Source: Candidatus Levyibacteriota bacterium
GTDB taxonomy: Bacteria; Patescibacteriota; Microgenomatia; Levybacterales; UBA12049
Direction of reading: 5' to 3'
Assembly (NCBI GenBank): GCA_016204465.1
Contig: JACQKQ010000002.1
Location: 1-39,253, forward strand
Length of the DNA: 39,253 bases
Positions 8,513 through 17,684 of this stretch are shown here, in pieces; within the stretch, counting starts at the first letter, position 1, and each line of letters starts with the position of its first letter. The notes beneath the pieces are model-generated. The model searched no databases, had not been told where the DNA came from, and saw only the letters and a list, made by a program, of their open reading frames with translations. Both the position numbers and the translations under genes were made by a program.

Positions 8513-9855
8513 AATATATTAAGGTTCCACCGCACAACGAAGACGCGGAAACAAGCGTGTTGGGCGCGTTGTTTATAGATAAAAACGCCGTCCACAGTGT
8601 TTCTGAATTCCTTACATCAAAAGATTTCTATAGCGATAGAAACAATGTTATTTATGAAGTTATGCAAACACTTTCGCAAGAGGGAAAACCGATTGATATT
8701 CTTACAGTCACAGATCAACTTAAAAAAAAGAAAGTTTACGACAAAATTGGCTCAGCATACCTTGCAGACCTTGTTAACGCAGTGCCAACCGCTGCAAATG
8801 TTCTGGAATACGCGATGCTTATTAAGGAAGCGGCAACCAAGCGATCACTTATTACTGCAGGTTCTGAAATAGCCGAAATCTCATTTAAGGAAGACAGAGA
8901 CATTAAGGAAATACTGGATAAAGCGCAGTCTTCGATTTTTTCTATTGCACAGGGCTACATACACAAAGGGTTTCTGCCTATAAAACAAATACTTGCAGAA
9001 AGTCTTGACCGCATTGATGAATTACACAAGAAAGGTCATTCTGGAGTTAGGGGCGTGCGCACAGGATTTGTTGACTTGGATACGTTCCTGTCAGGTATGC
9101 AGGAGTCTAACCTTTTGATACTTGCAGCAAGGCCAGGGCAGGGAAAAACCGCAATGGCGGTTAATATTGCGCAGTTTGTCGCGGTTTCCGAAAAACTTCC
9201 CGTGGGGATTTTCTCGCTTGAGATGAGCCAGGAGGAATTAGTTGATCGTCTTTTAGTGGGGCAGGCAGATGTTGATGCATGGAAATTAAAAACAGGGAGG
9301 TTGTCGGAAAGCGATTTTAGCAAACTCTCCGAAGCAATGGGTATTCTGGCGGACGCAAAGATTTTTATTGACGATACCCCAGGGCTTTCAATCTCTGAAA
9401 TGCGCACCAAAGCAAGACGACTGCAGCTTGAGCATGACGTTCGGCTTATTCTTGTTGACTATTTGCAGTTGGTTGATCCTGGGAAACGGTACGACAATCG
9501 CGTACAAGAGGTATCTATTGTTTCACAACAGCTTAAAAACCTTGCTCGCGAGTTAAAAATACCAGTGCTTGCCATTTCGCAGCTTTCGCGAGCTGTCGAG
9601 CATAGGGGAGAGAAAAAACCACAGCTTGCGGATCTTCGCGAAAGCGGTGCAATCGAGCAGGATGCAGACGTTGTTATGTTTTTATATCGAAGCGACGACG
9701 TTTACACGCAGACTATGCCGATGAAACTGCTTATCGCCAAACACCGAAACGGTCCTGTTGGCGAAATTGAATTGCTTTTTCGGGGTGATAGGGTACGGTT
9801 TTACAATGTCGAAAAGAAACGAGAAGACATCTTGCATGCACCAACTCTTTCTTGA
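8500..9855 (+). CDS. dnaB: replicative DNA helicase DnaB
   Basis: PHNEDAETSVLGALF, AARPGQGKTAMAVNIA, FSLEMSQEELVDRLL, LILVDYLQLV, LADLRESGAIEQDADVVMFLYR. Confidence 0.97.
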   Translation: MANVKYIKVPPHNEDAETSVLGALFIDKNAVHSVSEFLTSKDFYSDRNNVIYEVMQTLSQEGKPIDILTVTDQLKKKKVYDKIGSAYLADLVNAVPTAANVLEYAMLIKEAATKRSLITAGSEIAEISFKEDRDIKEILDKAQSSIFSIAQGYIHKGFLPIKQILAESLDRIDELHKKGHSGVRGVRTGFVDLDTFLSGMQESNLLILAARPGQGKTAMAVNIAQFVAVSEKLPVGIFSLEMSQEELVDRLLVGQADVDAWKLKTGRLSESDFSKLSEAMGILADAKIFIDDTPGLSISEMRTKARRLQLEHDVRLILVDYLQLVDPGKRYDNRVQEVSIVSQQLKNLARELKIPVLAISQLSRAVEHRGEKKPQLADLRESGAIEQDADVVMFLYRSDDVYTQTMPMKLLIAKHRNGPVGEIELLFRGDRVRFYNVEKKREDILHAPTLS

Positions 9856-9894
9856 TTACAACTTTGAAATTATGTATCATGTATTATATATGAA

Positions 9895-9940
9895 CCCGCC
9901 GTCGTTAAAACTTTGGCGGGCGAAGCCACGTCAGACGTGG
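9895..9940. repeat. paired hairpin repeat between dnaB and the Pro-rich ORF
   Basis: CCCGCCgtcgttaaaactttGGCGGG and CCACGTCaGACGTGG. Confidence 0.6.
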
Positions 9941-9961
9941 TGAAGGGAGGTGATAGATAGA

Positions 9962-10222
9962 ATGGATAATCAAAACCCACAGCAACCCGGACAACAACCT
10001 CCAGTTCCGCCAGCCGGCGGACCAGGAGGCGGCATGCCTGGCGGCATACAAGAGCCTCAAGTTCCAACATCGCCACCTAGCACGCCACCAGCAGAGGTTC
10101 CTTCGTCACAAGTGCCGCCAACACCTCCGCCAGCCGGCGGACCAGGTGATGGTGGACCTACCTCGCCAAGTGATGGCGGGCAGTCAGGTGGCGGAATGCC
10201 GCAGCCAGGGAATGTTGCGTAA
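9962..10222 (+). CDS. small Pro/Gly-rich low-complexity protein
   Basis: strong SD GGGAGGTGAT 8 nt before ATG; MDNQNPQQPGQQPPVPPAGGPGGG...; internal duplicated CCGCCAGCCGGCGGACCAGG. Confidence 0.65.
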   Translation: MDNQNPQQPGQQPPVPPAGGPGGGMPGGIQEPQVPTSPPSTPPAEVPSSQVPPTPPPAGGPGDGGPTSPSDGGQSGGGMPQPGNVA

Positions 10223-10249
10223 ATCCGGCAACAATTTCGGAAACTCGTT

Positions 10250-10295
10250 ACAATTAAACTAACACCTTGACAGTGTTAGTTTAATTGTGTATGCT
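10250..10295 (+). promoter_or_regulatory. FTR1 promoter embedded in a 16-bp perfect dyad (putative operator)
   Basis: ACAATTAAACTAACAC-CTTGACA-GTGTTAGTTTAATTGT; loop is -35 TTGACA, 17-nt spacer, -10 TATGCT, ATG 6 nt later. Confidence 0.75.
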
Positions 10296-10301
10296 TAGCT
10301 C

Positions 10302-11111
10302 ATGTTCTCCTCCGGGCTTATTACTTTCCGCGAAACGCTTGAAGCAGTACTTGTTGTCGGGATTGTCCTAACTTTCCTTGCAAAAACAAATCAGCATATT
10401 TTTAAAAAATTTGTCTGGCGGGGCGTTGGCGCTGGGATACTCATTGCAGTTTTACTCGCTTTTGTCCTCGAGATGTTCTTCGGTGGGCTCACTGGTAAAA
10501 CAGAAGAACTATTCGAAGGTGTGCTTATGTTTGTTACCGCAGGTTTTTTAACCTGGATGATTTTGTGGGTGCACAAGCAAAAAGACGTTGCAAAAAAGAT
10601 TAAACAACGGGTTGCCCTTCATGCAGAAAAGGGATATGGACTTGGGATTTTTATTCTTGTTGCTTCATCGGTATTTCGCGAGGGGACAGAAACGGCTCTT
10701 TACCTTAAAGCAAGCAGTCTTGTTGGAGGGTCAAACCAACTAATTGGCGCACTTGTGGGCATAGGAGTTGCTCTTATCTTAGGATTTGCACTTTTTCGTT
10801 TTGCCCTTAATGTCAATTTATCAATGGTTTTTAGCATAACGAGCGTCTTTTTGCTTCTTTTTGCAGCAGGACTTGTTTCGCACGGCGTCCACGAATTCCA
10901 GGAAGCAGGCTTGCTGCCTATTTTCTCATCCGATCCGCTCTTGAATGTTTCAAATATCCTAGATCACAAAAGCACATTTGGAAGCTTCTTACGTGTGCTC
11001 TTTGGTTACACAAGTAAACCAACAATTTTAGAGGCGCTTTCTTACGGAGGTTACATGCTTTTTATTATGTGGCTTAAGAAAAAGACAGACGCTCTTTTTA
11101 CTGTTACTTAA
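10302..11111 (+). CDS. FTR1-family iron permease
   Basis: GLITFRETLEAVLVVGIVL and SSVFREGTETALYLKA (RExxE motifs), multiple TM helices. Confidence 0.88.
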   Translation: MFSSGLITFRETLEAVLVVGIVLTFLAKTNQHIFKKFVWRGVGAGILIAVLLAFVLEMFFGGLTGKTEELFEGVLMFVTAGFLTWMILWVHKQKDVAKKIKQRVALHAEKGYGLGIFILVASSVFREGTETALYLKASSLVGGSNQLIGALVGIGVALILGFALFRFALNVNLSMVFSITSVFLLLFAAGLVSHGVHEFQEAGLLPIFSSDPLLNVSNILDHKSTFGSFLRVLFGYTSKPTILEALSYGGYMLFIMWLKKKTDALFTVT

Positions 11112-11539
11112 ATAAGCCGAAGTGAAATAAAAGAGAAGAGCAATGCAATAATATAGAGTAGTGGGACCTCAAGCTTACCAAAACGAACCCAAGGATGAAA
11201 CGTTACAAATTTTGAGTTAAATTCCGATAGCTTTACCGCAGGATTTACAACATACCACATAAAATCTTCAATAACGAGTCCAGAGAAGTAGGCGCTTGCG
11301 ATAATGCCAAAAAGTTTTCTGTCCCATCCGTAGATGACAAAAGGAAGCGACAAAAGAAGCGGAAACATAATAAAAAAGAGGTAGAAGTGGTATGCAGGCA
11401 AAGAATACTTTCCAAAAAACCGAATCTTCCATCCTAGCTTTTTTCTATCCCATGCATTTCTGCCCTCCACATACGCCTCCCAAAAAGAGGTTGCAATCAT
11501 CGCAGCATAAATAATGGAAAAAATAAGCACTGTTTTCAT
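11108..11539 (-). CDS. hypothetical membrane protein
   Basis: complete ORF, 3-4 hydrophobic segments, convergent with FTR1 gene. Confidence 0.55.
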   Translation of the reverse strand: MKTVLIFSIIYAAMIATSFWEAYVEGRNAWDRKKLGWKIRFFGKYSLPAYHFYLFFIMFPLLLSLPFVIYGWDRKLFGIIASAYFSGLVIEDFMWYVVNPAVKLSEFNSKFVTFHPWVRFGKLEVPLLYIIALLFSFISLRLI

Positions 11540-11651
11540 AATTGCTCACATAGGGAGAATAAGAACACATGATTATGAAAAGCTCAAAAGGACGTAAGAA
11601 ATAGGAAAGAGCAAGAGTGGACTATTTTCGTAAAAATTTTTACCCCTTGAT

Positions 11652-11668
11652 TCGCCTGAGGCGGATTT
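11652..11668. repeat. short palindromic dispersed repeat (ATTCGCCTGAGGCGGAT)
   Basis: near-perfect palindrome followed by T-run, intergenic. Confidence 0.55.
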
Positions 11669-11692
11669 TTCGGGGCGGACGCTTTTCAAATC

Positions 11693-12343
11693 CTAATAAG
11701 ATTGAAGAACAATTTCTAAAGCTTTTAGCATATCCTCTTTTTTAATAAGCTGTTTATTCACTCTATCAAAATCCGGAATAAGTTCTATTGCCTCTTCTGT
11801 ACACGCAGTGTGAACAAATAGATAGGGAATTGTTAGTTGCTTTTTCTTCATTTCAATTAGAGTTCGGTATATCCAACTATTGCATGAATATTGCCCTACG
11901 TCATCTGATATTGTTGAATCAAAAGGAATATGTTCTCTTGCAAAGAGCTCTTGCATTTTTTCTATATCCCAAAACGATAAGTCAGCTTGAATTTGCTCTT
12001 TTTCTGGTTGTGATGGATTTAGTGGCTGATTATTTTCAGAGGGAGAAAGATATTTTTCGTTATATATCCAGTTTGTTCCAGACCTTTCTAAGCGAAAGCC
12101 TTTTACTTCCGAAGCCATACCAAAGGAGATAATCACATCAGCATTTATTTCTTGGGCTTTTCTTACAATTGTTTCTCCATGATTTTCCTTTCCCTCTGGG
12201 AGAAGCACAACTGAGGGAAATACTAAAGAGTAAATTTCGTGTCCTGCAATTACTTTGCTATCAGCAGATAATGCTAACCATTTAGTTGGATTGGTTATAT
12301 ATTTTCCAAATGTTTCTGAACCGGTGATAATTGCTTTCTTCAT
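11693..12343 (-). CDS. pyroglutamyl-peptidase I-like (C15) protein
   Basis: MKKAIITGSETFGKY..NPT, GFRLERSGTNW, DDVGQYSCNSWIYRTL (Cys nucleophile), FVHTACTEE (His); TATAAT 7 nt before ATG. Confidence 0.8.
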   Translation of the reverse strand: MKKAIITGSETFGKYITNPTKWLALSADSKVIAGHEIYSLVFPSVVLLPEGKENHGETIVRKAQEINADVIISFGMASEVKGFRLERSGTNWIYNEKYLSPSENNQPLNPSQPEKEQIQADLSFWDIEKMQELFAREHIPFDSTISDDVGQYSCNSWIYRTLIEMKKKQLTIPYLFVHTACTEEAIELIPDFDRVNKQLIKKEDMLKALEIVLQSY

Positions 12344-12504
12344 TGGTTTAATTATACACAATTCACCTTGTTTTACCCAATCGGTTTTGCTGTATTGATA
12401 TTGATTTTAATACAACGTGGGGATTTTTATGGCCGTCTTGGACAAGTCCTCACGGATTTGAGTTCACCAGCGAGGCCATTGAAGTTTTTGTTCTTTCCTC
12501 TAGA

Positions 12505-12524
12505 CCTGCCTGCCGGCAGGCAGG
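12505..12524. repeat. 20-bp perfect palindrome CCTGCCTGCCGGCAGGCAGG
   Basis: seen directly; resembles the dispersed palindrome common in CPR genomes. Confidence 0.9.
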
Positions 12525-12545
12525 GGCGAACAGGTAAATTTTTGC

Positions 12546-12590
12546 GTCACAGTCAAACGTGACTGCCGCGTTTGACGCGGCGTTTTTCTT
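12546..12590 (+). terminator. double hairpin ending in T-run, putative terminator or dispersed repeat
   Basis: GTCACagtcaaacGTGAC then GCCGCGtttgaCGCGGCGTTTTT. Confidence 0.5.
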
Positions 12591-12645
12591 TTGCCTCCCG
12601 AGGAATCTCAGGATTGTTCGAATGGATAGTACGGTATGAGAATAT

Positions 12646-12836
12646 TTAGATTGCAACTACCAGATTATCTTTCTTTTTTGCCTGTTCAACTTCCTCATCA
12701 GTAATTTTTAAGCCTTTCCAAATGCCAATTAAAAGACCCTTTTTTGCCCTTTTTTATCCGCCTTTTTGACGAGTTTTTTAAGGCCCCCCAATTCTTTTTC
12801 CAACTGTTCAATTCTTATGTGAATTTGCCCGTTCAT
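12646..12836 (-). pseudogene. frameshifted small antitoxin-like protein (coiled coil + 'GIWKGLKITDEEVEQAKK')
   Basis: ATG at 12836: MNGQIHIRIEQLEKELGGLKKLVKKADKKGQKRVF* ; one extra A in CAAAAAAGGG restores ...KKGLLIGIWKGLKITDEEVEQAKKKDNLVVAI*; TATAAT 8 nt upstream of ATG. Confidence 0.6.
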
Positions 12837-12905
12837 AGAAAATAATTATACCACAAAATCACAAAAAAAATCTGGTTCTCCCAGAGGCCGTCGCCTCCAT
12901 TAGAG

Positions 12906-12990
12906 TAGCCGAGGAGGGAGTCGAACCCTCATGACCTTTTGGGTCACACGCTCTTGAGGCGTGCGCGTCTGCCAGTTCCGCCACCCGGCC
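12906..12990 (-). tRNA. tRNA-Leu (anticodon CAA), no encoded CCA
   Basis: acceptor GGCCGGG/CTCGGCT, anticodon stem-loop CACGC-CTCAAGA-GCGTG, long variable arm, T-arm GAGGG-TTCGACT-CCCTC. Confidence 0.95.
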
Positions 12991-13055
12991 CCATCGTATT
13001 GCAGCTTTGCAATTTGTACTCTTATATTATATACTTTTCCGATATTCACATCAAT

Positions 13056-15590
13056 ATGAAACGTAAAAAAAGCGCTTTTCGGTTGCCTGTGCATGTTACT
13101 CCAACCAGATATGAAATTATGCTCAAGCCAGATTTAGAAGGATTTACGTTTGAAGGAGAGGAGACGATAGAGCTTTCAATAAATAAATCTACAAAAGAAA
13201 TTACTCTCCATGCAGTTGAGCTTGATATCGAAAGCGCAGAATTTATTCATGGATCAAAAGAAACATGGGCTGGAGAAATTGCCTACAATACAAAAAACGA
13301 AACCGCAACCTTCGCCTTTCCAAAGCGCATACAAAAAGGAAAAGGGAAATTAAGGCTTACATTCAGAGGAATTCTTAATGACAAGATGGTTGGGTTTTAC
13401 AAGAGTCGATACGGATTGTCCGGGCAAGAGCGCTTTTTAGCAACAACGCAGTTTGAAGCAACCCACGCCAGGCGCGCATTCCCAAGTTTTGACGAGCCGC
13501 ATCAAAAAGCAATTTTTGACATAACGCTTATTGTGCCGTCCCACACAACGGCAATCTCAAATACGTTTGAGATTGAGTCAAAAGAGCACGAAGCCGGCTA
13601 CAAAATTGTCAAATTTGCGCCAACGCCAAAGATGTCAACGTATCTTTTGGCATTTATTGTTGGTGAGTTTGAATATATCGAGAAAAAGACAAAAGAGGGA
13701 ATTTTGGTTCGTGTGTTTGTGACGCCTGGAAAAAAAGAACAAGCAACATTTGCGCTTGATACAGCATGCAAATTATTATCATTTTACAATGACTACTTTG
13801 GCATACAATACCCGCTTCCAGTTTTAGACCTTATCGCAATTCCTGATTTTTCCCACGGCGCGATGGAGAATTGGGGAGCTGTGACGTACCGCGAGTCAAC
13901 TCTTTTGGTTGACGAGGCGCAGACGACTCTTCGGGAAAAGCAATGGATTGCGATGGTGATTGCCCACGAGTTGGCACACATGTGGTTTGGAAACCTTGTG
14001 ACTATGCGATGGTGGACACACCTTTGGCTTAACGAAGGGTTTGCGTCGTTTATTGAATACGTTGCCATAGACAATGTCTTCCCAGAGTGGCACATTTGGA
14101 CGCAGTTTGTGTATTTGGAGCAGGGGATTGCCCTTAGGCTCGATGGACTGCAAAACACCCATCCAATCGAAATAGAGGTGCATCACCCGGATGAAATAAG
14201 CGAAATTTTTGACAAAGTAAGCTACTCAAAGGGTGCATCGGTAATCAGAATGCTATCTGAATATCTCGGACCAATAATATTCCAAAAAGGCTTGCAGCAT
14301 TACCTTGTAAAACACCAGTACAGCAATGCAGAAACGCAAGATTTGTGGAAATCCCTTGAAGAAGTTTCCGGAAAACCGGTTACAAAAATTATGCAAAACT
14401 GGACAGGGAAGCCCGGCTACCCCGTCATTTCAGTAAGGAAAAAGGGTGATCAACTTCATCTCACCCAGCAGCGTTTTATTACAACAATGCAGAAAGTTAA
14501 GAAAAAGAAAGACAATACGCTCTGGTCAATTCCGCTGGAAGACCATCTCATGACAAAAAAAACCATGGATCTGCCAAAACCAAAAGACCGTTTTGTAAAA
14601 ATGAACGTAGGCGAGCATAGTTTCGTTCGCATCGGCTACGCATCAAAGCTCCTTTCATTGTTGCAAGGTGCGGTTTCTCAAAAGCAATTACCGCCACCTG
14701 ATAGACTCGGTATTGCCCGCGACGCATTTGATCTTTCGTTTGCCGGCAAAACGTCTATCTCTCATGCGTTACTACTGCTTCAAAGCTATAAGAAAGAAGA
14801 CAATTACATTGTCTGGGCGCAAATAGTAACAGCATTATCGCATCTCACAACACTGCTTGCAGATGAGCCGTTTTTCGAAAACTTCCAAGCGTACTGCCGA
14901 AGCATACTTTCACCAATTGCGAAAAAAGTCGGTTGGGAGAAGAAGCAAAATGAAGACCACTTCACAACACTGCTTCGAAGTTTAGTACTTTACCATTTTG
15001 GGACAAATAAAGCTACAGAAACAATTAAAAAAGCACAGTCGCTTTTCCCATTAGCAATAAAAGGCAGCATTGATGCTGATTTGGAAAGCGTTGTTTTTAA
15101 TCTCGCCGCAGAAAATGGGGGAGAGAAGGAGCATGAAATACTGATCAATACATATAAAAAAACGATGCTTCATCAGCGAAAAGATCGGATAGCGTCGGCA
15201 CTTGGAAAATTCAAAAGTGAATCATTGCTTTTAAAAACCCTTGCGTTTTCTCTTTCAAAAGACGTGCGGTCGCAGTCAACCATTGGCATTTTGCACTCGG
15301 TATGGGGAAACCCGCAGGGCCGCAATGGTGCGTGGGATTTTGTGCAAAACCATTGGAAAACATTTCACGAGCGCTATATGGCAGGACATATGCTATCCCG
15401 GCTCATTCAAGCAGCAGATTCGTTTACCACAATAGAAAAGGCAAGAGAGATAAAAAACTTTTTTGACAAAAATAAGACTCCTGGAACCAAGCGGACTGTT
15501 TTGCAGGTACTCGAGCAGATTACATCAAATGCGCTCTTTCTTACCACAAATCGAAAAGAGCTCGCAAAATTTCTTCGTAAGGCAAGATAA
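13056..15590 (+). CDS. pepN: M1 family aminopeptidase N
   Basis: HGAMENWGAVTYRE, HELAHMWFGNLVTMRWW...LNEGFASF; start placed at MKRKKSAFRLP. Confidence 0.95.
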   Translation: MKRKKSAFRLPVHVTPTRYEIMLKPDLEGFTFEGEETIELSINKSTKEITLHAVELDIESAEFIHGSKETWAGEIAYNTKNETATFAFPKRIQKGKGKLRLTFRGILNDKMVGFYKSRYGLSGQERFLATTQFEATHARRAFPSFDEPHQKAIFDITLIVPSHTTAISNTFEIESKEHEAGYKIVKFAPTPKMSTYLLAFIVGEFEYIEKKTKEGILVRVFVTPGKKEQATFALDTACKLLSFYNDYFGIQYPLPVLDLIAIPDFSHGAMENWGAVTYRESTLLVDEAQTTLREKQWIAMVIAHELAHMWFGNLVTMRWWTHLWLNEGFASFIEYVAIDNVFPEWHIWTQFVYLEQGIALRLDGLQNTHPIEIEVHHPDEISEIFDKVSYSKGASVIRMLSEYLGPIIFQKGLQHYLVKHQYSNAETQDLWKSLEEVSGKPVTKIMQNWTGKPGYPVISVRKKGDQLHLTQQRFITTMQKVKKKKDNTLWSIPLEDHLMTKKTMDLPKPKDRFVKMNVGEHSFVRIGYASKLLSLLQGAVSQKQLPPPDRLGIARDAFDLSFAGKTSISHALLLLQSYKKEDNYIVWAQIVTALSHLTTLLADEPFFENFQAYCRSILSPIAKKVGWEKKQNEDHFTTLLRSLVLYHFGTNKATETIKKAQSLFPLAIKGSIDADLESVVFNLAAENGGEKEHEILINTYKKTMLHQRKDRIASALGKFKSESLLLKTLAFSLSKDVRSQSTIGILHSVWGNPQGRNGAWDFVQNHWKTFHERYMAGHMLSRLIQAADSFTTIEKAREIKNFFDKNKTPGTKRTVLQVLEQITSNALFLTTNRKELAKFLRKAR

Positions 15591-15750
15591 TTTGTGGAGC
15601 ACTAACTGATAGCGTCGATAGTAATGCATATTGGAGAAAACTTAAACAAAGGCTCAAAGAAGAAGGCAGTAAGGTCGTGACATTTTGTCACGGACTGAAA
15701 TTGGAAGCTCAAGACGGTAAAAGATATGAAACTGACTGTGCCAACACGAA
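15591..15750 (+). pseudogene. fragment of phage antirepressor / BRO-N (DinD-like) protein
   Basis: frame reads ICGALTDSVDSNAYWRKLKQRLKEEGSKVVTFCHGLKLEAQDGKRYETDCANTK, truncated at both ends, directly after the pepN stop. Confidence 0.75.
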
Positions 15751-15841
15751 ATGCTATTTAGCCTATTTAGCCACTATTTGCCAAAAAGAGGAAGAATTAA
15801 GCTATTTTCGTAGCTTTGGCAAAGGACTACTCTTGGACCTA

Positions 15842-17002
15842 CTAATTTTTCCTACTCTTGTGAGGCGGTTTTGCCTTTAAGTCCTCCCAAAATGGATCTG
15901 TTAGTGGGTTTTCAACTAGTCCTTTCTTGATTGCTGGGAGATCGATCTCCTCTGCTACTGGATTCCTCGACAGCGTTGCTTCTTTAAATTCAGGAAACTT
16001 TCCATAAAAATCTGTCATGACAAGGGCATACTCATATGCGCCCCATGGTTTTAAGACCGGTTCTGTTAACCTTAAAAAGATAATTACTGCTTTTTTATCT
16101 TCGTCCGATAGTTCTCCCCTTCGATCCAGTAAAGCTATTACAAGAGAATTGACTGCAGATCGAAACTCTTCTTGGACGGAATCTCTCCAATACTCTTCCG
16201 AGACGTTTGCTTTGACTAACTCTGGTAATCTTATAGACATAGCAAGCGATATTGCTGCTTCTTTGGGAGATAGCCTTTTGCAAGCACGAGCAAGCTCTTT
16301 AAATGCCTCAATCGATTTGACTTCTGACATTATTTCTAAAAATGGTTTTCCTCCTAGTCCGTATAATAATTCGCTATGGTTGTTATACAAATTGCGTAGA
16401 GAGCTAGCAACACGAGATTCATACCAGTTGACTTGTCTTCTTTCTGCAAATGCAGAAGAACCACTTTTATACGCTGACAACATATTTGTAAAAAGTGCTT
16501 GAAAAGCCCCCTCTTCTTGCGCTGTGAGCGCTTGTTTTCCATCTCTCACAACATCTCTTTTTAGTATAAGATCAGCTACATCAAGAGCAATATCAGGACG
16601 TATAAACAGGTTGTTTTCTCCGTTTTTAATATTTTCTGGTGGATTACTTAATACCTCATTGAACACATTTAATGATTGTTCAAGCGTTCCGCGTTCTACC
16701 ATATACCAAAAAGCGGGTCTTGCTTTTCTAAAATCTGTCCCACTTCCATTAAGTGTTGCGACCAGTTGTTCATCAGTAAATTGTTCATCTTCCCTTCGAG
16801 TTGTCTCAAGCCAGCCCTCGAAGCAGTTTCCAAGCCGAATAGTATGTCTTTTTAGATTCATGTCGTGAAATTTCTCTGAGAAACTAAAAATAGTTGGTGG
16901 TTCTGGCGGTGGAGTAGGTTCTTTTCGAGCAGGACCTTTCAAAATGAACTTTCGAAGTCTACCAAGGAATCCTCTTTCTGGTGATGATCCTTCTGGTGGC
17001 AT
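15842..17002 (-). CDS. hypothetical protein, helical repeat-like
   Basis: 386-aa complete ORF with Pro-rich N-terminus; no family recognised. Confidence 0.6.
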   Translation of the reverse strand: MPPEGSSPERGFLGRLRKFILKGPARKEPTPPPEPPTIFSFSEKFHDMNLKRHTIRLGNCFEGWLETTRREDEQFTDEQLVATLNGSGTDFRKARPAFWYMVERGTLEQSLNVFNEVLSNPPENIKNGENNLFIRPDIALDVADLILKRDVVRDGKQALTAQEEGAFQALFTNMLSAYKSGSSAFAERRQVNWYESRVASSLRNLYNNHSELLYGLGGKPFLEIMSEVKSIEAFKELARACKRLSPKEAAISLAMSIRLPELVKANVSEEYWRDSVQEEFRSAVNSLVIALLDRRGELSDEDKKAVIIFLRLTEPVLKPWGAYEYALVMTDFYGKFPEFKEATLSRNPVAEEIDLPAIKKGLVENPLTDPFWEDLKAKPPHKSRKN

Positions 17003-17093
17003 AAGAAAATTATACTACATTTTACATGTGGTTGCCAGCGCTTCATATAGCACGCCGCGCAAAACGCTCTGCGGCGTCCAACCACATCTATTC

Positions 17094-17123
17094 TTGCAAA
17101 CACAAAGTGCAGTAGTATACAAT
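17094..17123 (+). promoter_or_regulatory. efp promoter, leaderless architecture
   Basis: TTGCAA-N18-TACAAT, ATG 6 nt downstream. Confidence 0.6.
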
Positions 17124-17129
17124 AGTGCA

Positions 17130-17684
17130 ATGATTAACGTTACTGATTTGCGCGCTGGGACAATTTTTGAAGACGAAGGGCAGATTTTTCAGGTGCTTTC
17201 TTACGAACACATTAAAATGGGGCGGGGAAGCGCTAATATTAAAGTGAAAGTAAAAAATATCAAAACCGGCGCGACAACAGAGAAAAGTTTTATCAACGGA
17301 GCAAGAGTTGACAGCGTCAACCTTTACAAAAAAGATATGCAATTTTTGTATAAAGATGGAGACACGTGCTACTTTATGGATACGGTAAGTTTTGAGCAGA
17401 TGGAAATTCCCCTTCCAAAACTTTCTGGCCATGTGTACCTAAAAGAAGGTATGAATTTTTCGATTAGTTTTTTGGAAGGGGATCCGCTCTCTTTAGCCCT
17501 GCCGCCGAAAATGGAATTTACGGTGAGCGCCGCCGCGCCGTCCCTTCGGGGAAACTCGGCAACAAACATTTACAAGGATGCGGTATTGGAGAATGGATTA
17601 AAAACAAAAGTGCCGTTATTTATTAAAGAAGGAGACACTGTCCGCATTGATACTCGAGACGGGTCTTACAGCGAAAAGGTCTAA
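17130..17684 (+). CDS. efp: elongation factor P
   Basis: MINVTDLRAGTIFEDEGQIFQVLSYEHIKMGRGSANIKVK...; GDTVRIDTRDGSYSEKV; start at 17130 rather than the longer ORF. Confidence 0.95.
   Translation: MINVTDLRAGTIFEDEGQIFQVLSYEHIKMGRGSANIKVKVKNIKTGATTEKSFINGARVDSVNLYKKDMQFLYKDGDTCYFMDTVSFEQMEIPLPKLSGHVYLKEGMNFSISFLEGDPLSLALPPKMEFTVSAAAPSLRGNSATNIYKDAVLENGLKTKVPLFIKEGDTVRIDTRDGSYSEKV

Noticed and set aside
8500-9855. Intein or split in dnaB
   Set aside because: Length and motif spacing are those of an uninterrupted DnaB.
12368-12562. 64-aa plus-strand ORF containing LPAGRQG
   Set aside because: The peptide comes from the CCTGCCTGCCGGCAGGCAGG palindrome; no evidence of a real gene.
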